NCBI GenBank assembly: GCA_963715785.1
Contig: OY970276.1
Coordinates: 2,542,001 to 2,606,000, forward strand
DNA length: 64,000 bases
Origin: LD21 sp963715785
GTDB taxonomy: Bacteria > Bacteroidota > Bacteroidia > Bacteroidales > VadinHA17
Reading direction: 5' to 3'
Shown here: positions 41,945-50,825 of the stretch, one piece after another
Layout of the letters: each line of letters starts with the position of its first letter
Position numbering within the stretch: the first letter of the stretch is position 1
The notes under the pieces: model-generated
Told to the model about the DNA's origin: nothing
Database searches by the model: none
What the model saw: the letters and a program-made list of their open reading frames with translations, nothing else
Program-made: the position numbers and the translations under genes

Positions 41945-42247
41945 TTAAAATTCATAATCAATTACTGCTTTTGATTTTTCAATCACTGATCCTTTAGCTA
42001 TGGCTTCCTGATGTTCCCTGCTTTCCTGATAGTTTTGCAGGTCTTCATTATTTCTGAAAATGGCTTCAATTGCAAAATCCCATGCATTGTCGGTAATATT
42101 GAAGTTGATACCTGTCCTGAATTCCAGGATAAAAGGAAATTTTTTCCCAAGAGGAGAAAATATTTTCTCCATATTCTGAAGCTCGGTTCTTTTGTACTCA
42201 CCCGAAACAGAATCGGATAACTTAAAGAAAACTATGTGTTTAATCAT
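41945..42247 (-). CDS. Dabb (dimeric alpha-beta barrel) stress-responsive protein
   Basis: A 100-residue single-domain protein of the stress-responsive A/B barrel (Dabb) family: MIKHIVFFKLSD opening, a central FILEFRTGINF strand, WDFAIEAIFRNNEDLQNYQESREHQEA helix region, and the closing VIDYEF. Family members are dimeric with mostly unknown ligands. It ends 9 bases before manA and probably shares its transcript. Confidence 0.88.
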   Translation of the reverse strand: MIKHIVFFKLSDSVSGEYKRTELQNMEKIFSPLGKKFPFILEFRTGINFNITDNAWDFAIEAIFRNNEDLQNYQESREHQEAIAKGSVIEKSKAVIDYEF

Positions 42248-42333
42248 TGCAGGAAGTTTAAGTGCCTGAAGTGCTTAATGTGCTTAAAGTTGCATAAGGC
42301 GCTGCAAATATTAGTTCGCTCCGCACTTTTTCT

Positions 42334-42341
42334 TATTTTTG
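42334..42341 (+). promoter_or_regulatory. Candidate -7 element for udk
   Basis: TATTTTTG matches TAnnTTTG exactly. The base run TTAG nineteen bases upstream (42311-42314) is a weak -33. The leader to the ATG at 42368 would be about 20 bases. The 120-base gap upstream also holds AAGTGCTTAA-like short repeats (about 42260-42290). Confidence 0.4.
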
Positions 42342-42367
42342 ATAATTAATTGCAAAATTATACAAAT

Positions 42368-42988
42368 ATGTTGATTGTAGGTATAGCTGGAGGCACGGGT
42401 TCCGGAAAAACAACTGTTGTTAAGAAAGTCATGGAGGTGTTTCCTCATGATGAAGTGATTGTTATACCCCAGGATTCCTACTATAAGGATAACATTGAAA
42501 TATCGCTGGAGGAAAGACAAAAAATTAATTTTGATCATCCCGATTCTGTTGAATGGCAGCTATTGATAGAACACCTTCGCAATCTTAAAAACGGGGCTGC
42601 TGTTGAGATGCCTATATATTCATATCTTACATGTCTGAGGTCGAAAGAGACAATTACCATTAAACCTGCACGTGTTGTTCTTGTGGAAGGGATACTCATT
42701 CTGACTGATCCCGGATTGCGCAATATGCTGGATATTAAGGTATATGTTGACGCGGATGCTGATGACAGGCTTGGACGGGTAATAAACAGGGATATTATTG
42801 AACGCGGACGTTCTGTTCTGACGGTTCTTGAGAGATATCATGATACAGTGAAGCCCTCACATCTTCAGTTCATAGAGCCTTCAAAAAGATATGCCGATAT
42901 AATTATCCCAAGGGGAGGAGAGAACCAGGTAGGCATCGAGGTATTGATTTCAATAATTGAAAAGCATCTCTTAAAAAGCAAATCCTGA
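42368..42988 (+). CDS. udk: Uridine kinase
   Basis: Phosphorylates uridine and cytidine in nucleoside salvage. The ATG at 42368 directly precedes LIVGIAGGTGSGKTTV (Walker A G8-T15); a TTG 18 bases earlier is less likely. Also present: the DSYYKDN motif, FDHPDSVEW, and the YADIIIPRGGEN segment near the C-terminus. The 206-residue length is normal. An exonuclease gene starts 4 bases after the stop, so they form an operon. Confidence 0.93.
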   Translation: MLIVGIAGGTGSGKTTVVKKVMEVFPHDEVIVIPQDSYYKDNIEISLEERQKINFDHPDSVEWQLLIEHLRNLKNGAAVEMPIYSYLTCLRSKETITIKPARVVLVEGILILTDPGLRNMLDIKVYVDADADDRLGRVINRDIIERGRSVLTVLERYHDTVKPSHLQFIEPSKRYADIIIPRGGENQVGIEVLISIIEKHLLKSKS

Positions 42989-42992
42989 AATT

Positions 42993-43718
42993 ATGTTAGA
43001 CAATATTAAGGTTGAGGATGTCATGTTTCTCGATATTGAAACAGTTCCGGAATCATCGTCGTTTGAAGCTCTGAATCCGGTTCTCCGGAATTTATGGGAA
43101 AAGAAATCGAAACAATTCAGAACCCCTGAGCAGTCAGCTCAGGATGTTTGGGAGCGCGCAGGCATTTATTCGGAGTTCGGCAAAATAATATGTATTTCTG
43201 TTGGTCTCATCCATGAAAAGAATCCTTTCAGGTTTCGCCTGAAATCGTTCTATGGCAAGGACGAAAAATTTCTACTGTCGGAGTTTTCCGGTATGCTCAC
43301 CAAATTTTCGCATAATAACAAAGAAGCTGTTTTATGCGCTCATAACGGAAAAGAATTTGACTTCCCGTATATAGCCAGGCGTATGATCATAAATGGTCTC
43401 ATAATTCCTGAGATCCTCGACAACGCGGGGAAGAAACCCTGGGACATCAAGCTCCTCGATACGATGGACCTCTGGAAATTCGGGGATTATAAGAATTACA
43501 CCTCTCTTGACCTTCTGACAACAATACTGGGTATCCCGACACCTAAGGACGATATAGATGGGAGCATGGTAGCGGGAATTTTTTATAATGAAGACAATCT
43601 TGAGAGGATTGTTTATTACTGTGAAAAAGATGTGCTGGCAATCGCCAGGGTTTTTTTACGGTTCAAAAACCTGCCTGAAATAAGTGAAGGTAATATTGAT
43701 TCTGTCACCTTTCATTGA
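42993..43718 (+). CDS. 3'-5' exonuclease, DnaQ-like (predicted PolB exonuclease-like 2 family)
   Basis: A 241-residue RNase H-fold nuclease. The DEDD pattern is visible: MFLDIETVP (Asp and Glu, about 10-18), CAHNGKEFDFPY (Asp), and ERIVYYCEKDVLAI near the end (Tyr/Asp). The WEKKSKQ and DVWERAG segments match the family of predicted 3'-5' exonucleases related to PolB proofreading domains. It starts 4 bases after udk. No polymerase partner is encoded here. Confidence 0.85.
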   Translation: MLDNIKVEDVMFLDIETVPESSSFEALNPVLRNLWEKKSKQFRTPEQSAQDVWERAGIYSEFGKIICISVGLIHEKNPFRFRLKSFYGKDEKFLLSEFSGMLTKFSHNNKEAVLCAHNGKEFDFPYIARRMIINGLIIPEILDNAGKKPWDIKLLDTMDLWKFGDYKNYTSLDLLTTILGIPTPKDDIDGSMVAGIFYNEDNLERIVYYCEKDVLAIARVFLRFKNLPEISEGNIDSVTFH

Positions 43719-43783
43719 TAGCTGCCCAGCGGTGAGCAGATCATTAGCAGTATGTAGTGAGATGTGTAAAAAGAGCAGATTGA

Positions 43784-44590
43784 TCAGCTATCGGGAAGCA
43801 GCTTTTTCAGGTACCTGGTTACTTCCTCAGGCTTGTCAGCATGAATCCAATGGCCGGCTCCCTTTACTTCAATTATTTCTGCGGCCGGGAATACTTTCAG
43901 TATATCCTTGTAATCACTTGCCGGGATATAATCTGATTCGCTGCCTTTAAGAAAGATTACGGGGAATCCTGTAATCTGACGGTTATAATCAGTCCGGCGG
44001 TCAACACCGGCCATAATCTTATCAAGGTTTTTCATCAGCGACTGAGGATTTAGTTTCCACACAAAAGTATTGTCGGAAGATCTCCCCAGGTTTTTAAGTA
44101 TCAGCCCTCGTTCCTTTTCTGAGGATATTTTTCCCTTCAATGCTTTTTCTGCTTCCGCTCTTGTTGAGATACTGCTTAATCCGAGTGTCAGAATTGCGTT
44201 GAGGATCGTAAGATGTTGAGAATAAACGGTCTTTCTGCCTGCTTCGTCGACAAAGGGGGAGATGTCGGCTATAAGCAATCCATTCAGCATTTCTGGCCAT
44301 TTGAGCGCGAATGAAATTGCTGTTTTTCCTCCCATACTATGTCCGGCAAGAAAAAACTTATTAATTTTTAAATCATTAGCCAGCTCCAGCAAATCGGAGC
44401 TCATCGATTCGTAATCATGTACTTCGCTGTGAGGAGACTGACCATGATTCCGCAAATCAGGCAGATAAACTGTAAAGAAATCACTCAGATTTTTAGCTAT
44501 GGATACCCAGTTGTCGGATGAACCGTATAAACCGTGAAGAATTATGAGAGGCGGACCATTACCGTATTTTCTGTAGAAAAGTTTCATCAA
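43784..44590 (-). CDS. Alpha/beta-hydrolase (YbfF-like esterase)
   Basis: A 268-residue alpha/beta-fold enzyme. The oxyanion-hole segment is ILHGLYGSSDNW (about 18-29), the nucleophile elbow is AGHSMGGK (Ser about 98), the family DLRNHGQSPHS is present, and the C-terminal His lies in KGAGHWIHAD. An acid residue is probably the Asp near SESDYIPA. These features match YbfF-type thioesterase/esterases. It starts 9 bases after pdxJ on the same strand, suggesting co-transcription. The substrate is unknown. Confidence 0.87.
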   Translation of the reverse strand: MMKLFYRKYGNGPPLIILHGLYGSSDNWVSIAKNLSDFFTVYLPDLRNHGQSPHSEVHDYESMSSDLLELANDLKINKFFLAGHSMGGKTAISFALKWPEMLNGLLIADISPFVDEAGRKTVYSQHLTILNAILTLGLSSISTRAEAEKALKGKISSEKERGLILKNLGRSSDNTFVWKLNPQSLMKNLDKIMAGVDRRTDYNRQITGFPVIFLKGSESDYIPASDYKDILKVFPAAEIIEVKGAGHWIHADKPEEVTRYLKKLLPDS

Positions 44591-44599
44591 AAAAAACTT

Positions 44600-45313
44600 T
44601 CAGGCTAATTGGCGCTTATACATCTGAATCGTATTTTCAAGTCCCAGATAAAGGGCATCCGAGATAAGCGCATGCCCGATTGAAACTTCATCGACCCATG
44701 GTATGTTCTGATGAAAATATCTCAGATTATCAAGGTTAAGATCATGTCCGGCATTTATCCCCAATCCGATATTCCGCGCTATCTGGGCTGCCTTTATAAA
44801 TGGTTCAATAGCTTCGATGGCATTATTATTAAATTCCGAGGCATAGGGCTCAGTATAGAGTTCGACCCTGTCGGCGCCGGTTAAAACGGCACTCTCTATA
44901 TTTGCGGGTACTGTGTCTATAAAAAGAGAGGTTCTGATTCCTTCCTTTTTAAATTCCGACACTACGTCAGTCAGAAATATTCTATGTTTAACAGTGTCCC
45001 ATCCGGCATTAGATGTTATTGCATCATGAGCATCCGGTACGAGAGTTACCTGATCGGGCTTTACAGACAAAACAAGCGTTATAAATTCATCTGACGGATA
45101 GCCTTCAATATTAAATTCAGTGGTGATAAGCGGCTTTATCTCCAGAACGTCACTATATCTGATATGTCTTTCATCGGGACGGGGATGAACGGTAATTCCA
45201 TCTGCACCAAATAGCTGGCAATTTATCGCGGCATTCAGCACATTTGGAACATTTCCGCCACGTGCATTTCTCAGTGTTGCTATCTTATTGATATTAACGC
45301 TTAACTTTGTCAT
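44600..45313 (-). CDS. pdxJ: Pyridoxine 5'-phosphate synthase
   Basis: Condenses 1-deoxyxylulose-5-phosphate with 3-amino-2-oxopropyl phosphate in the DXP-dependent vitamin B6 pathway. The 237-residue TIM barrel shows the start SVNINKIATLRNARGG, DGITVHPRPDERHIR (substrate-binding His/Arg), FNIEGYP, the VTLVPD strand, and the phosphate-binding GHALISDALYLGL. It is divergent from the CBS-nadK unit, the standard Bacteroidota order. Confidence 0.95.
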   Translation of the reverse strand: MTKLSVNINKIATLRNARGGNVPNVLNAAINCQLFGADGITVHPRPDERHIRYSDVLEIKPLITTEFNIEGYPSDEFITLVLSVKPDQVTLVPDAHDAITSNAGWDTVKHRIFLTDVVSEFKKEGIRTSLFIDTVPANIESAVLTGADRVELYTEPYASEFNNNAIEAIEPFIKAAQIARNIGLGINAGHDLNLDNLRYFHQNIPWVDEVSIGHALISDALYLGLENTIQMYKRQLA

Positions 45314-45408
45314 TATAATAATTGTAAGAATTAAACGTATTGTAATTGTGGAACAAAATTACAATAACTGGCTTTTTATTTACTATTTTAGTTGAAAATA
45401 AAAATATT

Positions 45409-46074
45409 ATGGTAGCTAAAGATTTAATATCCGAGGTAATTCCTTCCCTTAAGACATCTGATCTGGGTCAGACAGCTCTGAACTGGATGGAAATATTCAG
45501 GGTATCACATCTGCCAATTGTCAATAACCTTGATTTTCTTGGACTGATTTCAGATGCAGATATTTATGATATGAATCAACCCGACGAGCCGATAGGGAAT
45601 CATAAGCTTACATTGTTCAAGCCATATGTTGACGAAGATCAGCATATCTTTGAGGTTATTGGTCTTGCATCGCGCCTGAAACTTTCGGTAGTGCCGGTTC
45701 TTGACAGCAATAATCATTTTAAGGGTGTGATTACCACGAGTGACCTTATAAGACATCTGGCAGGCATCTCATCAATGGATCAGCCTGGCGGAATAATTGT
45801 ACTTGAATTAATTGAAAGGGATTACTCCCTGTCCCAGATCGCCCAGATTATTGAGAGCAACAATGTAAAAGTTCTCAGTCTGTATATAACCTCTCCGCCT
45901 GAATCTACGAAGCTTGAAGTAACTCTGAAACTGAATACAGGGGATCTGGCATCAGTTATCAGAACATTTGAGCGGTATAATTACGAGGTAAAAACCTGGA
46001 TATCGGGCAACGATTCGATGGATCATTTTTATTCCGAGCGGTTCGACAGTTTAATGAAATACCTTAATATCTGA
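45409..46074 (+). CDS. CBS-domain protein upstream of nadK
   Basis: A 221-residue cytoplasmic protein with two CBS motifs (about 1-55 and 68-125), including LPIVNNLDFLGLISDADIYD and VVPVLDSNNHFKGVITTSDLIRHL, followed by an ACT-like C-terminal half (about 135-215, GGIIVLELIERDYSLSQIAQIIE). The ATG at 45409 is preferred over an in-frame start at 45346, whose extra 21 residues look like leader sequence. The stop is 3 bases before nadK, and this CBS-nadK pairing recurs in Bacteroidota, suggesting nucleotide-sensing control of NADP synthesis (inference). Confidence 0.88.
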   Translation: MVAKDLISEVIPSLKTSDLGQTALNWMEIFRVSHLPIVNNLDFLGLISDADIYDMNQPDEPIGNHKLTLFKPYVDEDQHIFEVIGLASRLKLSVVPVLDSNNHFKGVITTSDLIRHLAGISSMDQPGGIIVLELIERDYSLSQIAQIIESNNVKVLSLYITSPPESTKLEVTLKLNTGDLASVIRTFERYNYEVKTWISGNDSMDHFYSERFDSLMKYLNI

Positions 46075-46077
46075 TAG

Positions 46078-46956
46078 ATGCTGGAGAGAGTAGCAATATA
46101 TTTCAAGGATAATAATTCAAAAACAAGAAACGGAGTTGACAGGCTGGTTGATGAATTTTCGGAAAGAGGAATTAAGGTAAAGATATTTCAGAAAACAGGA
46201 AATAAAGGAACTGGCGCGGGATGGTCATTAATAGAAAATCCCCGTGAAGGTTCCTTTAATTCAGAATTACCTGATCTGGTGCTTAGCGTTGGAGGAGACG
46301 GCACATTCCTGGAGACCGTGCTGGAAGTCAAAGATATGGGCATTCCAATAGCCGGCGTGAATACGGGGCGCATGGGTTTTCTGGCAAATATATCGGCTGA
46401 TGAAATAAGCCGTTCAATCGACATGCTTTCAAGAGGTGATTTTGAAATTGTTGAGAGATGTTTGCTTGAAATCTCGGAGCCAAAAGAAATTTTTGAAGGG
46501 AATTCATCATGCGCATTGAATGAGATAACAATTCAGAAAGCTGATCTCAGCATGATTACTATAAGTGTATTTGTGGATGAAATTCATCTGAATACATACT
46601 GGGCGGATGGTTTGATTGTTTCAACAGCTACAGGTTCAACAGCGTATAATCTGAGTGTCGGCGGACCGATACTCTCACCAGAGGATGAGAGCATAATCAT
46701 ATCTCCCATAGCTCCCCATAACCTGACTATCAGGCCAATAATACTTTCGGGCAATGGCAGGATAAGAATGGTAATTGAAGGCCGGAGCAATGAATATCTC
46801 GCTACCTGTGATTTTCGTTCAAGGAAAATTCCTTTCAGCGAAGAGATCCATATTTTGAGATCTAAGGTTAAGATAAGAACGGTGATGCTTAATGGAATGG
46901 ATTTTTACAGTACACTAAGAAATAAGCTTATGTGGGGTGCAGACAGGAGGAATTGA
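46078..46956 (+). CDS. nadK: NAD kinase
   Basis: Phosphorylates NAD to NADP. Of 292 residues, the catalytic motif is LSVGGDGTFLETV with Asp74, then NTGRMGFLAN, LNEITIQK (adenine-contact NE motif), and the second-domain TGSTAYNLSVGGPI. The start codon ATG is 3 bases after the CBS gene. The length matches other bacterial NadK proteins. Confidence 0.95.
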   Translation: MLERVAIYFKDNNSKTRNGVDRLVDEFSERGIKVKIFQKTGNKGTGAGWSLIENPREGSFNSELPDLVLSVGGDGTFLETVLEVKDMGIPIAGVNTGRMGFLANISADEISRSIDMLSRGDFEIVERCLLEISEPKEIFEGNSSCALNEITIQKADLSMITISVFVDEIHLNTYWADGLIVSTATGSTAYNLSVGGPILSPEDESIIISPIAPHNLTIRPIILSGNGRIRMVIEGRSNEYLATCDFRSRKIPFSEEIHILRSKVKIRTVMLNGMDFYSTLRNKLMWGADRRN

Positions 46957-47057
46957 CATATAAACTTCAATATAATCCATAATTAATTATATTTACAATT
47001 AATTTAACCTACGTAATGACTAAGAAGCAATTTGGTGCTTTTTATACTACAAGCCAT

Positions 47058-47804
47058 ATGAAACGGTCGGTTCTGACGTTAATATTATTTTTGTCCATCG
47101 TTTCATTAACTGATGCACAAATTTGGAAATTAAAGAGATATGAGGCAATATTGGGTGCAGGGCCTTCATTTTTCTTCGGAGATATCGGTGGGTATTCACA
47201 ATCTAAAAATATCCTGGGATTCAGAGACCTCACGGTAAAGCAAATCAGATTTGACATTAATGCTAATTTCAAATACAGAGTTACACAGGAATTTAGCCTC
47301 AGGTTTAGCCTTGCTACAGGCTTACTCAATGCAACGGATACCAGGGGGTCAAATGAGCTCAGAGATTTTCAGGCTTCAACATTTATATTTGAACAGGCGA
47401 TGATTGGAGAGTACTACTTTATTAAGAACAAAGCAGAGAATAGCTATTTATTCTCCAAAGGCAGGAAAACCGGCTTTTTTAGTTTTTTGAGATCACTGGA
47501 TTTTTATGCCTTTGCCGGGATTGGAGGCCTCGATTATTCAGTCAAGGGTAATAACAGACTCGAGAACAAAGGTCTTAGTACTACCGGCTTTACTCCTATT
47601 ATTCCCTTCGGGGTCGGAAGTACATTGATATATTCTCCGAATATCAATTATGGAGTTGAATTGACCAGCAGATATTCTTTTTCCGATAACCTTGATGGCT
47701 ACACTTCACAATATTCCCGCTCAAATGACGTTTATTATTTTTTAAATTTCACCATTACTTACAAACTGAAGACCGGTGCAAAAGGATTGCCCTCATTCAG
47801 ATAA
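47058..47804 (+). CDS. Outer-membrane beta-barrel protein next to porG
   Basis: A 248-residue barrel protein (signal peptide 1-20, cleaved after LTDAQ). The in-frame ATG at 47016 would add 14 residues before the signal peptide, so 47058 is chosen. Strand-rich sequence with YEAILGAGPSFFFGDIGG near the start and FLNFTITYKLK near the end. The overall pattern resembles PorG, which follows 21 bases later, so the two may be distant paralogues. A role in T9SS or general outer-membrane function is only inferred from location. Confidence 0.68.
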   Translation: MKRSVLTLILFLSIVSLTDAQIWKLKRYEAILGAGPSFFFGDIGGYSQSKNILGFRDLTVKQIRFDINANFKYRVTQEFSLRFSLATGLLNATDTRGSNELRDFQASTFIFEQAMIGEYYFIKNKAENSYLFSKGRKTGFFSFLRSLDFYAFAGIGGLDYSVKGNNRLENKGLSTTGFTPIIPFGVGSTLIYSPNINYGVELTSRYSFSDNLDGYTSQYSRSNDVYYFLNFTITYKLKTGAKGLPSFR

Positions 47805-47825
47805 AACGGAGCTGGATCAGTTTTA

Positions 47826-48503
47826 ATGAAAAAAATTCACTGGTTATTTTTATTTTTATTTTTTTCACTGACCTTATCAGGCCAGCGCAGTTCCGATTAT
47901 GGAGTATTTGCAGGTGTTTCTTCTTATATTGGCGATATAAATCCAAAGAAGCTTCTTTATTCACCATTGCCGGCCGGGGGAATATTTTACAGATATAACT
48001 TAAATCCAAGAGAAGCAATTAGAGCTAATATTTTTATAGGAGGCTTAAGGGCAAGCGATCTTGATTTTAAAAATGCTTTTCAACAGGCCAGAGCCGCATC
48101 ATTCTCGGGAACAATCGGAGAAGCAGCATTACAGTTTGAGTTCAACTTCTTCACTTATTCCACTGAAGGCAAAAAATGGAATTTCACTCCGTATCTGGCA
48201 GCAGGCGCCGGAGTTACATTTATCAATACTGCAGTCTTTACTTATGTTCCGGTAATTCCATTTTCTGTTGGATTTAAACTTAATGTCTATAAAAATATTG
48301 GTTTGGAAGCCGAATATGGTTTTCGTAAAACTTTTTATGATAACTTTGACGGCGTAACAGATTTGGTTGCCCCGTCAGATTATTCATGGATGCATAATAA
48401 TGACTGGTATACCTTCACAGGAATAGCAGTTACATGGAAAATCTATAATAAATTGGCTGGTTGTCCTGCTTATCGCGATGTGACTTCTAAAAGGAAACGC
48501 TAG
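47826..48503 (+). CDS. porG: T9SS outer-membrane protein PorG (DUF6089)
   Basis: A predicted outer-membrane component of the type IX secretion system. Of 225 residues: signal peptide (1-20, TLSGQ), then an eight-strand barrel with YGVFAGVSSYIGDINPKKL at the start, the family-typical RYNLNPREAIRAN, FEFNFF, FTPYLAAGAGVTF and EYGFRKTFYDNFDGV near the end. The location immediately upstream of uppS and bamA is the standard place of porG. gldD, gldE and a T9SS cargo protein in this window support a working system. Confidence 0.87.
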   Translation: MKKIHWLFLFLFFSLTLSGQRSSDYGVFAGVSSYIGDINPKKLLYSPLPAGGIFYRYNLNPREAIRANIFIGGLRASDLDFKNAFQQARAASFSGTIGEAALQFEFNFFTYSTEGKKWNFTPYLAAGAGVTFINTAVFTYVPVIPFSVGFKLNVYKNIGLEAEYGFRKTFYDNFDGVTDLVAPSDYSWMHNNDWYTFTGIAVTWKIYNKLAGCPAYRDVTSKRKR

Positions 48504-48506
48504 GTT

Positions 48507-49253
48507 ATGCAGTTAAGAAGACAGATAGACATTAATAGATTGCCGGTGCATGTGGCAATTATTATGGATGGTAACGGAAGGTGGGCACGACAGAGGGGAC
48601 TTGACAGAATATTCGGACATCAGCAGGGGGTGAATGCAGTAAGAGAAGTAATTGAGACAGCGGCGGAACTTCAGATCAGATTTCTTACCCTTTATGCATT
48701 CTCAAACGAAAATTGGGCAAGACCCGATGAAGAGGTAACCGCTCTGATGGGAATAATGATTCAGTCGCTTAGTAATGAGACAGAAACGATGCTTAAAAAT
48801 AATATTAAGCTTACAGCAATCGGTGATATGGACAGGCTGGCAGCAGACGTTAGGGAAAAGCTCTTTGAAACAATAAAACTGACATCGGTCAGCACCGGAC
48901 TTAACCTGATTATAGCGATGAGTTACAGTTCGCGCTGGGAGATTACTGAGGCAGCAAAAAAAATATCTGCTGAGGCAAAATACAGAAAACTTGACCCGGA
49001 TTCATTAACTGAGGAAGATTTTGAAAAATACCTGAATACTTATGGTACACCAGATCCGGAGCTGATGATTAGAACAAGCGGAGAACTAAGAATAAGCAAT
49101 TTCCTGCTATGGCAGCTCGCTTATGCTGAATTCTACTTTACTGAAACACTTTGGCCTGATTTTGGCAAGGATAATTTCTATAATGCTATAATTGACTTCC
49201 AGAAAAGGGAAAGAAGATTTGGAAAAACGAGTGAACAAGTTTCGGAAAAATGA
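48507..49253 (+). CDS. uppS: Isoprenyl transferase (undecaprenyl diphosphate synthase)
   Basis: Makes the C55 lipid carrier for peptidoglycan and other glycans. The 248-residue cis-prenyltransferase shows IIMDGNGRWARQRGL with catalytic Asp21, the HQQGVNAVREV segment, TLYAFSNENWARP, and LMIRTSGELRISNFLLWQ near the C-terminus. It is 3 bases after porG and 6 before bamA, so all are one transcript. Confidence 0.95.
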   Translation: MQLRRQIDINRLPVHVAIIMDGNGRWARQRGLDRIFGHQQGVNAVREVIETAAELQIRFLTLYAFSNENWARPDEEVTALMGIMIQSLSNETETMLKNNIKLTAIGDMDRLAADVREKLFETIKLTSVSTGLNLIIAMSYSSRWEITEAAKKISAEAKYRKLDPDSLTEEDFEKYLNTYGTPDPELMIRTSGELRISNFLLWQLAYAEFYFTETLWPDFGKDNFYNAIIDFQKRERRFGKTSEQVSEK

Positions 49254-49259
49254 TAATAT

Positions 49260-50825
49260 ATGGTGATTAGAAAAATTAGAAGGACTTTTATAGCAATAAT
49301 TTTGGCTCTTTTTAGCATTGCTCTTAATGCTCAGGAAAAGCAGAAAATTGTCGATTACTCTACAGTTGAAGATTACATCATTGGGGGAGTTACAGTAACC
49401 GGAGTCAGATTTCTTGATACAAATGCACTTATAGGAATATCGGGCTTGAGAATCGGTGAGGAAATAGCAGTCCCGGGCGATGCCATTACAACTGCAGTCC
49501 AGAAATTATGGCAGCAGGGTTTGTTTTCCGACGTAAGAATATCTATTACCAGAACTGTTGCCGATACTGCTTTCCTTGACATAAATCTCCAGGAGAGGCC
49601 CAGAATATCAGCAATAAAGCTAAATGGGCTTAAAACTTCTGAAACAACCGATCTAAACAAGAAGATAAATTTACCTATCGGATCTCAGGTGACTCCTTAT
49701 TTGCTCAATACCGCACAAAAAATCATTAAAGACCACTTCATAGAAAAAGGCTTTTTAAATACAGAAGTGAACTTTGTTCAGAAAGATGACCCTGATCAGC
49801 CAAATAATGTCATTCTGAATATTAATGTTGACAAAAAAGAAAAGGTAAAGATTTCTGCAATCAATTTTAAAGGGAATGAGTTTTTTAAATCTTCGAAGCT
49901 GCGCAGACAATTAAAATCCACAAAAGTCAGGAACCTGAATATTTTCAGGGCTTCAAAATTTATTGACGAAAAGTTCACCGAGGATAAACAGAAACTTGCA
50001 ACGTTTTATAACGATAACGGATTCAAGGATTTCACCATCCTGGATGATTCAATCTATAAGATTTCGGATAAACGGATAGGATTGGATATAAAAATTGACG
50101 AAGGGAAACAGTATTTCCTGAGAAATGTCGACTGGGTTGGTAACAGTGTGTATAAGAAGGAAGATCTGAAGAGAGTTTTTAATGTTGATAAGGGAGCTGT
50201 ATATAACCAGTCATTGATCGAGGACAGGTTAAACGGGTCATCAGGTGCACAGGATGCTGTCAGTAATCTGTATCAGGACAACGGTTACCTCTTTTCCCGG
50301 CTTACTCCGGTAGAAGCAAAGGTTGATCATGACTCTGTTGACCTTGAGATCAGAATTTACGAAGGAGATCAGGCTTATCTCAATAATGTGCTGATAACAG
50401 GTAATACAAGGACAAATGAACATATCGCCCGCCGTGAACTTTACACCTTACCCGGAGACTTGTTCAGCAAAACTAAAATTATCAGATCTATAAGGCAGCT
50501 GGGCGTTCTGGGTCACTTTGATCCGGAAAAAATTAGTCCGACGCCACTGCCTGATATTACAAACGGAACCGTTGATCTCCTTTATAAGCTGGAAGAAAAA
50601 GCTAATGATCAGTTTGAAATATCGGGCGGCTGGGGCGCAGGTATGCTGGTTGGGACTATCGGCGTAAGGTTCAATAATGTTGCCATACGCAACTTCCTCA
50701 AACCCAGTGAATGGAAACCATATCCTTCAGGTGACGGGCAATCCATAAGCATAAGGGCCCAGTCAAATGGCCGGATCTACTTCCTCATACAATATCTCGT
50801 TCGTCGAGCCATGGCTTGGAGGTAA
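49260..50825 (+). CDS. bamA: BamA N-terminal part (POTRA domains), cut by an apparent frameshift
   Basis: Outer-membrane assembly protein BamA, first fragment. It has a signal peptide (1-24) and five POTRA-like repeats (about 25-410), including FKGNEFFKSSKLRR and ITGNTRTNEHIARREL, then the first barrel strands FEISGGWGAGMLVGTIGV (about 450-467) and PSGDGQSISIRAQSNG (about 490-505). After SNGRIY the frame turns into unrelated residues and stops at 50823-50825. The missing barrel continues in the +1 frame from about 50781. The simplest reading is a single extra base near 50781-50782, since joining SNGRIY to SSYNISFVEPWLGG restores the family pattern. Confidence 0.88.
   Translation: MVIRKIRRTFIAIILALFSIALNAQEKQKIVDYSTVEDYIIGGVTVTGVRFLDTNALIGISGLRIGEEIAVPGDAITTAVQKLWQQGLFSDVRISITRTVADTAFLDINLQERPRISAIKLNGLKTSETTDLNKKINLPIGSQVTPYLLNTAQKIIKDHFIEKGFLNTEVNFVQKDDPDQPNNVILNINVDKKEKVKISAINFKGNEFFKSSKLRRQLKSTKVRNLNIFRASKFIDEKFTEDKQKLATFYNDNGFKDFTILDDSIYKISDKRIGLDIKIDEGKQYFLRNVDWVGNSVYKKEDLKRVFNVDKGAVYNQSLIEDRLNGSSGAQDAVSNLYQDNGYLFSRLTPVEAKVDHDSVDLEIRIYEGDQAYLNNVLITGNTRTNEHIARRELYTLPGDLFSKTKIIRSIRQLGVLGHFDPEKISPTPLPDITNGTVDLLYKLEEKANDQFEISGGWGAGMLVGTIGVRFNNVAIRNFLKPSEWKPYPSGDGQSISIRAQSNGRIYFLIQYLVRRAMAWR

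Noticed and set aside
50760..50825. Programmed frameshift in bamA
   Set aside because: No slippery heptamer, stimulatory stop or downstream pseudoknot could be seen, and BamA is not known to be recoded; an error or mutation is simpler.
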